The notes beneath the pieces were generated by a model. It was given only the letters and a program-made list of their open reading frames with translations, made no database searches and was not told the origin of the DNA. Source: an uncultured Eubacteriales bacterium (GTDB lineage: Bacteria > Bacillota > Clostridia > Christensenellales > Aristaeellaceae). From it: a stretch of 64,000 bases of DNA. The position numbers and the translations under genes were made by a program. Position 1 is the stretch's first letter, and every line of letters begins with the position of its first letter. Positions 15,920 through 27,452 of this stretch are shown piece by piece. The DNA is taken from assembly GCA_902777335.1 (NCBI GenBank), contig CACYTF010000004.1, positions 1-64,000 on the forward strand, read 5' to 3'.

Positions 15920-16990
15920 CTATGTGTTTCCCGTTCCCGATTCCATATCGCTCAGTACCTTCCGCCTCAGCTGGCCGCAGGCGCCCTCGATGTCGGCGCC
16001 CATCTCGCGGCGGATCGTGGCGGAGATGTGCTTCAGCTCCAGGCGCTTCAAAAACGCCTCCACCGTCCGGCGGTCGGGGGCGGCGAGATTGCGCTCCTTC
16101 ACGTCGTTCAGCGGGATCAGGTTCACGTGGCAGCGCAGGCCCCGCAGGCGGCGGGCCAGCTCCTCGGCGTGGCGCACGTCGCTGTTCAGGTCCCGGATGA
16201 GCGCGTATTCGAATATCACCCGGCGGCCCGTCTTCTCCACGTAGTACTTGCAGGCCGCCAGCACCTCTTCATAGCCGTAGGCGTTGGCCACCGGCATGAT
16301 CTTCCGGCGAATCTCGTCGTTGGGGGCGTGCAGCGAGAGGCTCAGCGTCACCGGCAGGCCCTCCGCGGCGAAGTCGTACATCCGCCGCACCAGCCCGCAG
16401 GTGGACAGCGATATGTTGCGCAGCGATATGTTCAGCCCCTTGGGGGCGTTCACCAGGCGCAGGAATCTGACCACGTTGTCGTAGTTGTCCAGCGGCTCGC
16501 CGCTGCCCATCAGCACGATGTTGTGCACCCGGCGGTCCGGCTGTTCGGCCTGTATGTGGCGGTTCACTGCCACCACCTGGCCCAGGATCTCCGCCGCCGT
16601 CAGATCGCGCACCCGGCCCTCCAGCGTGCTGGCGCAGAAGGCGCAGCCCATGCGGCAGCCCACCTGGGTGGACACGCACAGCGTGTCGCCGTGGTGGTAG
16701 CGCATCAGCACGCCCTCGATCAGATTGCCGTCGGGCAGCGCGTACAGGAACTTCTCGGTGTCGTCGAGCTTTGAGCGGAAGGCCCCCTGTATGCGCACCG
16801 GGTTGGCGACCGCCAGTTCCAAAAGCCGTGCGCGCAGCGGGGCGGACAGATTGGTCATGCCGTCGATGTCCGCGCCGCGGGCCAGCCAGTCGGCGATCTG
16901 CCCGGCGCGATAGCGGGGCTGCTTCAGTTCATCGGTCACGAAGCGCTCCAGCTCCTCGCCGGTGAGGCCCAGTAGCTGTATCCTGTCCAA
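15920..16990 (-). CDS. rlmN: 23S rRNA (adenine2503-C2)/tRNA methyltransferase RlmN
   Basis: The 356-residue radical-SAM enzyme methylates A2503 of 23S rRNA and A37 of some tRNAs. The 4Fe-4S motif is GCRMGCAFC with Cys112, Cys116 and Cys119. VLMGSGEPLDNYDNV is the SAM-binding GEP block. A catalytic cysteine occurs in the C-terminal GADIEGACGQLRR segment that receives the methyl group. All expected parts are present. It starts 3 bp after rsmB and probably shares its ribosomes. Confidence 0.97.
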   Translation of the reverse strand: MDRIQLLGLTGEELERFVTDELKQPRYRAGQIADWLARGADIDGMTNLSAPLRARLLELAVANPVRIQGAFRSKLDDTEKFLYALPDGNLIEGVLMRYHHGDTLCVSTQVGCRMGCAFCASTLEGRVRDLTAAEILGQVVAVNRHIQAEQPDRRVHNIVLMGSGEPLDNYDNVVRFLRLVNAPKGLNISLRNISLSTCGLVRRMYDFAAEGLPVTLSLSLHAPNDEIRRKIMPVANAYGYEEVLAACKYYVEKTGRRVIFEYALIRDLNSDVRHAEELARRLRGLRCHVNLIPLNDVKERNLAAPDRRTVEAFLKRLELKHISATIRREMGADIEGACGQLRRKVLSDMESGTGNT

Positions 16991-16993
16991 GCG

Positions 16994-18397
16994 TCACACG
17001 CCCTTTCTGCGCATCCGCGCGATGAAGAAGCCGTCCAGCCCGTCCCGGCGGGGCAGTATCTGAAGCATGCCGCCCTCATACAGCGGCCTGAGCCGCGGGG
17101 GCAGCCAATCGTCCGACAGGTCCGGCTCAAATTCCGGGTGGCGCTGTAAAAACGCCTCGGCCTGGCGGATGTTCTCCTCCGGCAGCACCGTGCAGGTGGC
17201 GTACACCAGAAGGCCCCCCACCTTTACGGTTTCGCAAACGGCGTCCAGTATCTGGCGCTGCAGCGGCGGCAGCGCGGCGAGGCGCTCCTCGCTCTGGCGG
17301 TACTTGATGTCCGGCTTCTCGGCGATCACGCCCAGCCCGGAGCAGGGGGCGTCCACCAGCGCCGCGTCCATCGTCAGGCGCATGTCCGGCGCCATTCGCC
17401 GCGCGTCCCGCTCGCCGGGGCGCACGTTCTCCAGGCCCAGCCTGCGCGCCGCGGCGCGGATCAGCTCCACCCGGTGCGGGTGCACGTCCCAGGCGTAGAC
17501 CCGGCCCGAGGTGCCCATGCGCTCGGCCATCAGGCAGGTCTTGCCGCCGGGGGCCGCGCAGGCGTCCAGTATCTGCATGCCGGGCTTCGCGCCCACGGCC
17601 AGCGCCGCCAGCATGGCGCTCTCGCCCTGTATCGAGAACAGGCCCTGTCGGTAGCCCTCGTGGGCCGCCAGATTCCCGGCGTCCGACACGATGTACGCGT
17701 CCTCGGCGTCGCCCCTGCGCCAGTTGAGCTTCTGCCCGTCCAGCCAGGCTTCGAAGGCCGCGCCGTCCATGCGCAGCCGGTTCGGGCGGACGGTCTCGTT
17801 CCGGCGGGGCGGCGTCCACGCGGCCAGCTCAAAAGCGCCGTCCAGCCCGTAGGCGTCGATCAGCCGACGGGCGGCGGGCTCCGCCACGGAACACTTCACC
17901 CGCAGCCACGCCACCGGGTCGCTGTCCCTCTCCGGCAGCGCCAGCGTCCCGGCGTCCCGGGCGCGAATCAGGTTGCGCAGCACGCCGTTCACAAGGCCCG
18001 CGTAGCCCTCGCGACGGGCGGCGCGCACCTGCTTCACCGCCTCGTCCACCGCCGCGTGGTCGGGCACCCGGTCCATGAACAGCAGCTGGGCCGCCGCGAT
18101 GTGCAGTATGTCGGTCACCAGCGCCTCGGGCCGCTGCTCCATGAAGCGCGCGAGCATGTATTCGATGTACAGCCGGTTCTCCACGGCGCTGTAGAACAGC
18201 CCCGCGGCCAGCCGCCGGTCGTCCGGCCTCAGCCGGGCCTCGTCCAGACGCCGGTTCAGCGCCTGAGCCGCGAAGGCGTCGCCCCGAACCACGTCCTGAA
18301 GCGCCCGAAGCGCCGCGTCCCTGGCGCTGACGCGCCGCTCCCTGTGGGGCGCATTCCCGCGGGGCCGCCGATTGCCGCTCATCCTTCTATCACTCAT
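16994..18397 (-). CDS. rsmB: 16S rRNA (cytosine967-C5)-methyltransferase RsmB
   Basis: A 467-residue fusion of an N-terminal NusB-like RNA-binding domain (residues 20-155, with SAVENRLYIEYML) and a C-terminal Rossmann methyltransferase. The motif LDACAAPGGKTCLMAERM binds SAM, VDAPCSGLGVI holds one catalytic Cys and VYATCTVLPEEN the other. It methylates C967 of 16S rRNA. The N-terminus is basic. The start at 18397 follows a GGTGG site. The upstream 86 bp to fmt is an inverted heptamer repeat that can fold into a long hairpin in the operon mRNA. Confidence 0.96.
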   Translation of the reverse strand: MSDRRMSGNRRPRGNAPHRERRVSARDAALRALQDVVRGDAFAAQALNRRLDEARLRPDDRRLAAGLFYSAVENRLYIEYMLARFMEQRPEALVTDILHIAAAQLLFMDRVPDHAAVDEAVKQVRAARREGYAGLVNGVLRNLIRARDAGTLALPERDSDPVAWLRVKCSVAEPAARRLIDAYGLDGAFELAAWTPPRRNETVRPNRLRMDGAAFEAWLDGQKLNWRRGDAEDAYIVSDAGNLAAHEGYRQGLFSIQGESAMLAALAVGAKPGMQILDACAAPGGKTCLMAERMGTSGRVYAWDVHPHRVELIRAAARRLGLENVRPGERDARRMAPDMRLTMDAALVDAPCSGLGVIAEKPDIKYRQSEERLAALPPLQRQILDAVCETVKVGGLLVYATCTVLPEENIRQAEAFLQRHPEFEPDLSDDWLPPRLRPLYEGGMLQILPRRDGLDGFFIARMRRKGV

Positions 18398-18415
18398 CCC
18401 AACACCACCTGTGTG

Positions 18416-18495
18416 AGTGAGGAGTTAGGAGTTAGGAGTGAGGAGTATGAGATAGCCAATCAATGCTCCTCACTCCTAACTCCTCACTCCTCACT
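18416..18495. repeat. Inverted heptamer arrays between fmt and rsmB
   Basis: Units of the GGAGTTA/GGAGTGA type at 18416-18445 face their complement (CTCCTCA/CTCCTAA) at 18466-18495 across a 20-base loop. The 30-base arms are complementary except for one position. The array runs into fmt: its stop codon and last Glu codons are made of repeat units. Confidence 0.9.
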
Positions 18496-19440
18496 GTTCC
18501 CAAACACCGTTCCGACCTCGATCTTCTTTCCCATCAGGTATGCTTTCGCCGTCATATGCCTGCCGCCGGGGGCCTGCAGCTCCAGTATCTCCAGCGCGCC
18601 CTCGCCGCAGCGCACCACCAGGCCCTCCTTCGCGCCGGAGGCGATCACCTCGCCGGGCACCGCGCCGCCGTCCATTTCGACGGGCCGGGCCAGGTACACC
18701 TTCAGACGGCCCTCGGGCATGTCGGTGTACGCGCCGGGCCAGGGGTTGAAGCCCCGCACGCGGCAGGCGATGGTCCGGGCGGGCAGGGTCCAGTCGATCT
18801 CGCCCATGGCCTTGTTCAGCATGGGCTGGTAGCTGGCCTTGTCCGGGTCCTGGGGCACGGGCTTGATATCGCCCGACAGTATGCCCGGCAGGGATTCGGC
18901 CAGCAGCTCTGCGCCCAGCGCGGAGAGCCGCTCCGTCAGCTCACCGGCGGTCTCCATTTCGCCGATGGGGGTCTGGACGCTGACGTACATGTCGCCGGTG
19001 TCGATGCCGATGTCCGTGCGCATGATCGTGACGCCGGCCACCGTCTCGCCGTTCGCGATGCACCAGTTGATCGGCGCGGGGCCGCGATAGCCCGGCAGCA
19101 GCGAGGCGTGCACGTTGATCGTGCCGAACGCGGGAATGTCCAGCAGCTCCTGGGTCAGAATCTGGCCGAAGGCTGCGGTCACCACCGCGTCCGGGGCCAG
19201 CGCGCGCAGCTGCGCCACGCCCTCCGGCCTGCGGATGCGCTCAAACTGAAAAACCGGCAGGCCGCGCTCCAGCGCCAGTTGCTTGACCGGACAGGCCGTC
19301 AGCTTCTTGCCCCGGCCCGCGGGCCGGTCCGGCTGGCAGAACACGCCGACCACGTCGAAGCGTTCGTCGTCCGCCAGCGCCTTCAGCACGGGCACCGCGA
19401 ACTGCGGCGTGCCCATGAATGCGATTTTATACCGATTCAT
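18484..19440 (-). CDS. fmt: Methionyl-tRNA formyltransferase
   Basis: This 318-residue enzyme formylates initiator Met-tRNA using 10-formyl-[18 protein letters not shown] opens the Rossmann fold. The catalytic triad is in [20 protein letters not shown] (Asn, His) with Asp in [14 protein letters not shown]-terminal OB domain for tRNA follows (residues about 205-318). The final residues NSEE and the stop lie inside a heptamer repeat. The start overlaps def by 4 bp, the usual def-fmt coupling. Confidence 0.97.
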   Translation of the reverse strand: MNRYKIAFMGTPQFAVPVLKALADDERFDVVGVFCQPDRPAGRGKKLTACPVKQLALERGLPVFQFERIRRPEGVAQLRALAPDAVVTAAFGQILTQELLDIPAFGTINVHASLLPGYRGPAPINWCIANGETVAGVTIMRTDIGIDTGDMYVSVQTPIGEMETAGELTERLSALGAELLAESLPGILSGDIKPVPQDPDKASYQPMLNKAMGEIDWTLPARTIACRVRGFNPWPGAYTDMPEGRLKVYLARPVEMDGGAVPGEVIASGAKEGLVVRCGEGALEILELQAPGGRHMTAKAYLMGKKIEVGTVFGNSEE

Positions 19441-19946
19441 TCCTTCTCCCCGGCCTTTTCCCCGGCCTCATCTCCGTCCTCTTCCTGCAGCTTGTCCGTG
19501 ACGTCCTCGATCATCTTGTCGACGTACAGTATGCCGTCCAAATGGTCGATCTCGTGGCACAGGCACACGGCCAGAATGCCCTCGCCCTCCACCTCGATGG
19601 CGTTGCCCTTGCGGTCCTGGGCGGTGACGCGCACCTTCTGGGGCCGCGCCACGGTGCCGCGCCGCCCGGGCACGGACAGGCAGCCCTCCGCGCCGACGAC
19701 CTCGCCCTCCTGCCAGACGATCTGGGGGTTCACCAGCTCGATCAGGCCCTCGCCCACGTCGATGACCACGGCGCGCTTCAGCACGCCCACCTGAGACGCG
19801 GCCAGACCCACGCCGTCCGCCTCGTACATGGTGTCCGCCATGTCGTCCAGCAGCACGGCCAGCCGTCGGTCGAACTTCACGACCTGCCGCGCGTGCTTGC
19901 GCAGTATGTCGTCCTTGCCCATTTCAACGATCTTACGAATTGCCAT
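19437..19946 (-). CDS. def: Peptide deformylase
   Basis: The 169-residue metalloenzyme removes the N-formyl group from nascent proteins. The three deformylase motifs are intact: [18 protein letters not shown] (metal-binding Cys) and HEIDHLDG (HExxH metal site and catalytic Glu). The C-terminus beyond residue 150 is an acidic low-complexity tail ([13 protein letters not shown]), a little longer than usual. It lies between priA and fmt as in other Bacillota, 15 bp after priA. Confidence 0.97.
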   Translation of the reverse strand: MAIRKIVEMGKDDILRKHARQVVKFDRRLAVLLDDMADTMYEADGVGLAASQVGVLKRAVVIDVGEGLIELVNPQIVWQEGEVVGAEGCLSVPGRRGTVARPQKVRVTAQDRKGNAIEVEGEGILAVCLCHEIDHLDGILYVDKMIEDVTDKLQEEDGDEAGEKAGEKE

Positions 19947-19961
19947 AAAAGCCTCCGGTAT

Positions 19962-22190
19962 TCAAAACAAATTATTCGGATTGACCTCCAGCTCCGCCCG
20001 CACGCCCTCCGGGGCGGCGTCGGCCAGCGCCTGCATCCGCGCCGCGGCGGCGTCCATGTCGGCCCGGTACGACAGCTTCAGCAATATCTGCCAGCGGTAT
20101 TCGCCGCGGATCTGTTTGATCGGCGCTTCCGCCGCCGTCAGCTGCAGCGCCTCGGGCAGCGCGCCGGTCTCGCCCAGCCAGGCCCGCAGCTGCGCCTCGT
20201 GATCCGCGGCGCAGGCGCGCACGGCCTCCACGTCCCGCCCGCTGTACACCACGCGGGCGATCACGGAAAACGGCGGGTACATGGCCGAGCGCCGGAAGGC
20301 GCTCTCCCGGGTGTAGAAGGCGCGGTAGTCCTGGGCGGCGGCGCAGCGTATGCCGTAGTGGTCGGGGTCGTAGGTCTGCACCACCACGCGGCCCGGCACC
20401 TCGGCCCGGCCCGCACGCCCCGCCACCTGGGTGATCAGCTGGAACGTGCGCTCCACGCTGCGGTAGTCCGGCAGGTGCAGCGACAGGTCCGCCGCCACCA
20501 CGCCCACCAGCGCCACGTTGGGAAAGTCCAGGCCCTTGGCGATCATCTGGGTGCCCACCAGCACGTTGGCCTCGCCCCGGCGGAACCGGTCCAGTATCCG
20601 GGCATGGGCGTCCTTCTCCCGGGTGGTGTCCACGTCCATGCGGGCCACCCGCGCGTCCGGGAACAGCCGGCGGACCTCCTCCTGCACCTTCTCGGTGCCC
20701 GCGCCGAAGTACTTGATGTAAGGGCTATTGCATTCGGGGCACTTCTTCGGCGGCGGCAGCGTCTGGCCGCAGTAGTGGCAGCGCAGCGCGTTTTCCGACT
20801 GGTGCCAGGTCATGGACACGTCGCACTGGCCGCAGCGCACCACGTAGCCGCAGGCCCGGCAGGACACGAACGTGGAGTGGCCCCGCCGGTTGATGAACAG
20901 CATGGCCTGATGGCCCTCGTCCAGGCAGCGCCGCAGCTCGCCGGACAGCCTGCCGCTGAATATGGAGTGGTTGCCCCGGCTGAACTCGCCCCGCATGTCC
21001 ACCACTTCCACCTGGGGCATCGGGCGGTCCTTCACCCGCCGGCGCAGCTCGATCAGCTCCAGCCGGTTCTCGGGGCGCACGCCGGGCATCGCCCGCATGT
21101 AGGTGGAAATCGACGGCGTCGCGCTGCCCAGCAGCAGCACCGCGCCGTGGCGGGCGGCCCGCTGCCAGGCCACGGCCCGGGCGTCGTACCTGGGCCGGCG
21201 GTCGGACTGGTAGGTGGTCTCGTGCTCCTCGTCCACCACGATCACGCCGATGTTCTCCAGCGGCGCGAACACGGCGCTGCGCGCGCCGATCACCACCCGG
21301 GCCTCACCCGAGCGGATGCGCCGCCACTCGTCGAAGCGCTCCCCGGCGGACAGGGCCGAGTGCAGCACCGCCGCGTCGCCGCCGAAGCGCCCGTGCAGCC
21401 ACGCCACCATCTGGGGCGTCAGCGCGATCTCCGGCACCAGCACGATGGCCGTCTTGCCCAGCTGAAGCGCCCGGCGGATCAGCCGGATGTAGACCTCCGT
21501 CTTGCCGCTGCCGGTGACGCCGTGCAGCAAAAACCGCCCGCCGCCGCCCTCCAGCGCCGCGGTGAGCCGCGATACGGCCCGGCGCTGCTCCTCCGTGGGC
21601 TCCGGGTCCGCCGTGCGAAGGTCCCCGGCGAGGGCCGTGGGCGTCCGGCGGCGCTCGCGCTCGTAGATTTCAACCGCGCCCTTCTTCTCCAGCGCCCGCA
21701 GCGCGGCGGAGTCGAAGCGCGCCGCGTCGGCGTCGCCTGTGCGCAGCGCCTCCACGATCTCAAGCTGCTTCGGCGCGCGCCGGTTGGCCGCAATGAAGGC
21801 GTCCAGCGCTTCGCCGGACAATACCAACCGCGCGCGCCGGGCCACCTTCTCCCGCACCCGGCCGCCCCGCATCTGGGCGGGCAGCATCAGCCGCAGCGCG
21901 TCCACGAAATTGCACAGGTAGCGCACGTGCAGCCACTCGGCCAGCTCCAAAAGGTCCGGCAGCACCACCGGCTCCTGGCGCACCACCCGCAGCACCGGCT
22001 TCACCTTTTCAGCGGGCAGGCCGCACCCGTCCGACAGCGAGATCACAAAGCCCTCCAGCGTGCGCGGCCCGAAGGGCACCGCCACCAGCTGGCCGGGGGT
22101 CAGCGCCATGCCGTCGGGCACGGCGTAGGTGAACTGCCGGTCGACGGCCTCGGCGGACAGGTCCACGACGACCTGGGCGTATCCGCTCAT
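19962..22190 (-). CDS. priA: Primosomal replication-restart helicase PriA
   Basis: The 742-residue 3'-5' DNA helicase reloads the replisome at stalled forks. An N-terminal DNA-binding region (FTYAVPDG) precedes a superfamily 2 helicase core with LLHGVTGSGKTEVY (Walker A), VVDEEHETTY (DExH) and GSATPS. Between the helicase lobes are the zinc sites CRACGYVVRCGQC and CHYCGQ...CPEC. TQMIAKGLDFPNV and VAGRAGRAEVPG are the last helicase motifs. Its stop overlaps the coaBC-priA junction by 4 bp. Complete. Confidence 0.97.
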   Translation of the reverse strand: MSGYAQVVVDLSAEAVDRQFTYAVPDGMALTPGQLVAVPFGPRTLEGFVISLSDGCGLPAEKVKPVLRVVRQEPVVLPDLLELAEWLHVRYLCNFVDALRLMLPAQMRGGRVREKVARRARLVLSGEALDAFIAANRRAPKQLEIVEALRTGDADAARFDSAALRALEKKGAVEIYERERRRTPTALAGDLRTADPEPTEEQRRAVSRLTAALEGGGGRFLLHGVTGSGKTEVYIRLIRRALQLGKTAIVLVPEIALTPQMVAWLHGRFGGDAAVLHSALSAGERFDEWRRIRSGEARVVIGARSAVFAPLENIGVIVVDEEHETTYQSDRRPRYDARAVAWQRAARHGAVLLLGSATPSISTYMRAMPGVRPENRLELIELRRRVKDRPMPQVEVVDMRGEFSRGNHSIFSGRLSGELRRCLDEGHQAMLFINRRGHSTFVSCRACGYVVRCGQCDVSMTWHQSENALRCHYCGQTLPPPKKCPECNSPYIKYFGAGTEKVQEEVRRLFPDARVARMDVDTTREKDAHARILDRFRRGEANVLVGTQMIAKGLDFPNVALVGVVAADLSLHLPDYRSVERTFQLITQVAGRAGRAEVPGRVVVQTYDPDHYGIRCAAAQDYRAFYTRESAFRRSAMYPPFSVIARVVYSGRDVEAVRACAADHEAQLRAWLGETGALPEALQLTAAEAPIKQIRGEYRWQILLKLSYRADMDAAAARMQALADAAPEGVRAELEVNPNNLF

Positions 22191-23377
22191 GTCGCCATCA
22201 GCCCGGCGACGCCGTCCAGTATGGCGTCCGCGGCGGCGCGCTTGGACATCAGCGGCAGCGCCTGCGCGCCGCTGTGGGTGACGAGCGTCACCGCGTTGGT
22301 GTCCACGCCGAAGCCCGCGTCCGCGCGGCTGACGTCGTTGGCCACCACCATGTCGGCGTTCTTGCGCGCAAGCTTGCCCCGGGCGTTTTCAAGCATGTTC
22401 TCGGTCTCCGCCGCGAAGGCCACCAGAATCTGCCCCGGCCGCTTGCGCCGGCCCAGCTCGGCGGCGATGTCGGTGGTGTTTTCCAGCTGCAAGGTCATGC
22501 CCGCGCCGTCCTTCTTGATCTTCTCGTCCGATGCGCGCACGGGCCGGAAATCCGCCGGGGCGGCGGCCTGGATCACCACGTCCGCCGTCGCGCCGGCCGC
22601 CAGCACCGCATCGCAAAGCTGGGCGCTGGACTCCACGGACACCAGCTTCACGCCCTCGGGCGCCTCGAGGTTGACCGGGCCGGACACCAGCGTCACCTCG
22701 GCGCCCCGGTCCCGAGCGGCCTCGGCGATGGCGTAGCCCATCTTGCCGGAGGACCGGTTGGTGATGTAGCGCACCGGGTCGATGCGCTCGACGGTGGGCC
22801 CGGCCGTGACCAGCACGCGCCTGCCCGCGAAGTCCTGCTTTCCGCTGAGCAGCGCCTGCAGCGCCTCAACGATCTCCCGGGGCTCGGCCATGCGGCCCAC
22901 GTCGTCGTCACCGCAGGCCAGGCGGCCCCTGCCGGGGCCTACCGTGCGCGCGCCGCGGGAGAGCAGCACCATCACGTTCGCCTTGGTGGCCGGGTGCCGC
23001 CACATGTTGGCGTTCATCGCCGGGGCGATCAGAAGCGGCGCGGTCATGGCCAGCGCGGTGGTGGACAGCAGATCGTCCGCGATGCCGCAGGCCAGCTTGG
23101 CCAGGCAGTTCGCGGTGGCCGGGGCGATCACGAAGGCGTCCGCCCACTTGGCCAGCGCTATGTGGGCCAGCGCGTCCCGCGGGGCGAAGGTATCGGTGCA
23201 GACCGGATTGCCGCTGAGGGTCTCAAAGGTCAGCGGCGGCACGAATTTGACGGCGTTCTCCGTCATCACCACGCGCACCTTCGCGCCCTGCTTTACCAGC
23301 CGGCTGACCAGGTCGCAGGCCTTGTAGGCCGCGATGCCGCCGGTCACGCCCAGCACGATTTGCTTATCCTTCAACAT
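22187..23377 (-). CDS. coaBC: Bifunctional phosphopantothenoylcysteine decarboxylase/synthetase
   Basis: A 396-residue CoA pathway enzyme. The N-terminal CoaC flavoprotein half has GVTGGIAAYKACDLV, the catalytic His in FAPRDALAHIALAKWAD and the APAMNANMW loop. The CoaB half starts near residue 185 with VLVTAGPTVERIDPVR and has TNRSSGKMGYAIAEAA and the KIKKDGAGMTLQL motif. It adds Cys to phosphopantothenate and decarboxylates the product. Start 23377 is preceded by GGAGG 12 bases away; a longer frame to 23407 lacks a site. Together with coaX at 42 kb most of CoA synthesis from pantothenate is represented in the window. Confidence 0.96.
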   Translation of the reverse strand: MLKDKQIVLGVTGGIAAYKACDLVSRLVKQGAKVRVVMTENAVKFVPPLTFETLSGNPVCTDTFAPRDALAHIALAKWADAFVIAPATANCLAKLACGIADDLLSTTALAMTAPLLIAPAMNANMWRHPATKANVMVLLSRGARTVGPGRGRLACGDDDVGRMAEPREIVEALQALLSGKQDFAGRRVLVTAGPTVERIDPVRYITNRSSGKMGYAIAEAARDRGAEVTLVSGPVNLEAPEGVKLVSVESSAQLCDAVLAAGATADVVIQAAAPADFRPVRASDEKIKKDGAGMTLQLENTTDIAAELGRRKRPGQILVAFAAETENMLENARGKLARKNADMVVANDVSRADAGFGVDTNAVTLVTHSGAQALPLMSKRAAADAILDGVAGLMAT

Positions 23378-23468
23378 GAAATGAATGTACCTCCGGTATA
23401 ACGCCAATAAGCGAAACCGACGGACATCGGGTTTCGCTGTGGGTCAGGGGATATGAGCGCCCGTTCAA

Positions 23469-23684
23469 TCAGGCTTCTTCTTCCGCCTCGTCGTCGCGGG
23501 TGTAGGTGATCAGCCGGCGGTTGATCTCCTCGATGGCGATGGACAGCGGCTTGGTCTCCTTGGTGTCGATCAGCGGCAGGCTGCCGGCGATGATCTCGCG
23601 GGCGCGCTTGGACGCCTCCACCGCCAGCGTGTAGCGGCAATCCACCTTTTCAAGCAGCTCGCCAATGGGGGGTTCGGTCATCAT
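23469..23684 (-). CDS. rpoZ: RNA polymerase omega subunit
   Basis: This 71-residue protein matches omega, which aids folding of the beta-prime subunit. [26 protein letters not shown] carries the conserved Y-T-L-(A/V)-x-x-A-(S/A)-K-R-A-R pattern, followed by [10 protein letters not shown]. It lies between gmk and coaBC, its conserved location. The acidic end DDEAEEEA is common. The 91-bp gap to coaBC has no clear terminator. Confidence 0.93.
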   Translation of the reverse strand: MMTEPPIGELLEKVDCRYTLAVEASKRAREIIAGSLPLIDTKETKPLSIAIEEINRRLITYTRDDEAEEEA

Positions 23685-23711
23685 AAGTCTTTTTCCTCCT
23701 AAAACAGAATA

Positions 23712-24350
23712 TTACGCCTTCAGCGATTGGCTGAGGTGGTCGAGAAAGTCTCTCCGGTTGTCGATTTCCAGCCGCCGCGCGACGATGATGGCGTAGACCT
23801 CGTCCGCCGCGATCTCCAGGGCGTTGGGCACCACGGACCAATCCTGGTGGATGATGACGTAGTGGTATTTGTAGGCCGTGGCGACCTCCGAGGCCACGTT
23901 GTTCAGCCGCACCCGTATGGATTCCTCCGTCTCGGTGCCGCGGTTGCGCAGCCGCGCCTCCAGGTTCTCCCGGCTGGGCGGGCTCACGAATATGCCCGTC
24001 ACGGTGGGGTCCTGGGCCATGGCCTGCAGGCAGCCCTGCACGTCGATCTCCAGGATCAGGTCGTGGCCCTCGGCCAGCTCCTTCTGCACGGTGGACTTCA
24101 GCGTGCCGTAGTGGTTCTGGTGCACGTGGGCCCACTCGTAGAAGGCGCCCTCGTCCACCAGCTGCTTGAAGCGCGCTTCGCTGACGAAGTGGTAGTTCAC
24201 GCCGTCCACCTCGCCGGGCCTGGGCGCGCGGGTGGTGCAGGACACGGACAGCCGCACGTCCGGGTGACTCGCAATGAGCTTCTTGACGATTTCGGTCTTG
24301 CCCGCGCCCGCCGGGCCCGATATGACAAACAGCCTGCCGCGATTCGCCAT
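23712..24350 (-). CDS. gmk: Guanylate kinase
   Basis: The 212-residue kinase phosphorylates GMP to GDP with ATP. The P-loop VISGPAGAGKTEIVKKL is near residue 8, the GMP-binding SVSCTTRAPRPGEVDGVNYHFVS follows, and ILEIDVQG is the Walker-B-type strand. IFVSPPSRENLEARLRNRGTE is the lid. It is a complete enzyme. In many Bacillota remA sits between yloC and gmk; here only 49 bp separate them, so remA is missing from this position. Confidence 0.97.
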   Translation of the reverse strand: MANRGRLFVISGPAGAGKTEIVKKLIASHPDVRLSVSCTTRAPRPGEVDGVNYHFVSEARFKQLVDEGAFYEWAHVHQNHYGTLKSTVQKELAEGHDLILEIDVQGCLQAMAQDPTVTGIFVSPPSRENLEARLRNRGTETEESIRVRLNNVASEVATAYKYHYVIIHQDWSVVPNALEIAADEVYAIIVARRLEIDNRRDFLDHLSQSLKA

Positions 24351-24399
24351 GTTGTATACCGCCCTTCTGCAATGGTATCGCGCCCTCCCGGCGCGCCGG

Positions 24400-25278
24400 T
24401 CACTCCACGTTCTGGACCTGCTCGCGCAGCTTTTCGATCTCCGCCTTCATGTCCACGGTCAGCTTCGTGATCGGTATGTCCTGAGACTTGGAGGCGATCG
24501 TGTTGGTCTCGCGGTTCAGCTCCTGCACGATGAAGTCGACGCGGCGGCCCACGGGCTCATCCAGCGCCAGCAGCGCGCGCAGCTGCTCCGCGTGGCTGTT
24601 CAGCCGAACGATCTCCTCGTCGATGGCGCTGCGGTCGGCCATCAGCGCCGCCTCCATCAGAAGGCGCGTCTCGTCCACGCCGCTGCCCACCAGCTCGGCC
24701 ACCGCGTTCTTCAGCCGCTGGGTGTAGGCCGCCACCGTCTCCGGATAGCGCGCCCGGACCCGCTCGGTCATGCGCTGTATGGCGTCCACCCGCCCGGCCA
24801 GGTCCTGCCGGATGGTCTCGCCCTCCCGCGCGCGCATGGCCGTCAGCGCGTCCAGCGCCGCGTCCAGCGCGCCCAGCATCAGCGCCCGCACGGCCTCCTG
24901 GTCCTCCTCGGCCTCGGTGACGGTGAGCACGTCCGGCATGCGGGCGATGCCCATCAGCGTGCGGTCGTCCCGCAGGCTGGGGCCAGAGGAACCGCTGAGG
25001 GTCTGCAGCGCGTCGGCGTAGGCGTTGAACAGCGCCTCGTCCACCTGCACCACCCGCGCGTCGGTGCGCAGGTTGCGGTAGGTCACGAACACGTCCACGT
25101 GGCCCCGGGACACCCGCTCGCCGATGCGCTTGCGGGCCGCGTCCTCGAGGAACATCAGGTTGCGGGGCATCCTGAACGCTATGTCCAGGAAGCGATGGTT
25201 GACGCTCTTGACCTCCACGGTCATCTGGCGGCCGTCGACCTCCGCGAAGGCGCGGCCATAGCCCGTCATGCTCTGCAT
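24400..25278 (-). CDS. YicC/YloC-family endoribonuclease
   Basis: The 292-residue protein starts MQSMTGYGRA, the invariant YicC opening. Other family blocks are VEVKSVNHRFLDIAFRMP, RGHVDVFVTYRN and the C-terminal GRRVDFIVQELNRETNTIASKSQD. Members cut RNA; in Escherichia coli YicC acts on a small RNA, and in Bacillus YloC is implicated in sporulation. ATG 25278 has a GAGGGGG site. This is the first gene of the long operon that runs down to rpe, with a promoter 60 bp upstream. Confidence 0.93.
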   Translation of the reverse strand: MQSMTGYGRAFAEVDGRQMTVEVKSVNHRFLDIAFRMPRNLMFLEDAARKRIGERVSRGHVDVFVTYRNLRTDARVVQVDEALFNAYADALQTLSGSSGPSLRDDRTLMGIARMPDVLTVTEAEEDQEAVRALMLGALDAALDALTAMRAREGETIRQDLAGRVDAIQRMTERVRARYPETVAAYTQRLKNAVAELVGSGVDETRLLMEAALMADRSAIDEEIVRLNSHAEQLRALLALDEPVGRRVDFIVQELNRETNTIASKSQDIPITKLTVDMKAEIEKLREQVQNVE

Positions 25279-25333
25279 GTTCAAACCCCCTCAGCGCGAA
25301 GCGGCGCCGTCAAATCATTCAATTCCAAGATAT

Positions 25334-25362
25334 ATTATAGCACATCCTGAGGCCGTTGCCTA
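25334..25362 (-). promoter_or_regulatory. Promoter of the yloC-rpe operon
   Basis: TATAAT (25334-25339, minus strand) with TAGGCA (25357-25362) at 17 bp. The -10 is perfect; the -35 matches four of six bases. Confidence 0.65.
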
Positions 25363-25401
25363 CGGGTTGGATGTAAATTTCTGCGGGGTGCGCGCGATAT
25401 G

Positions 25402-27414
<2,013 letters not shown>

Positions 27415-27422
27415 TTACTGCA

Positions 27423-27452
27423 AGTATACCACATTTTGGGGTCAAGTTTCAA
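27423..27452 (-). promoter_or_regulatory. ligA promoter
   Basis: On the minus strand TTGAAA (27447-27452) and TATACT (27423-27428) are 18 bp apart, about 33 bases before the ligA ATG. Confidence 0.72.

Noticed and set aside
19419..22736. A 1105-codon plus-strand open frame
   Set aside because: Shadow of def, priA and coaBC on the minus strand; no domains or ribosome site.
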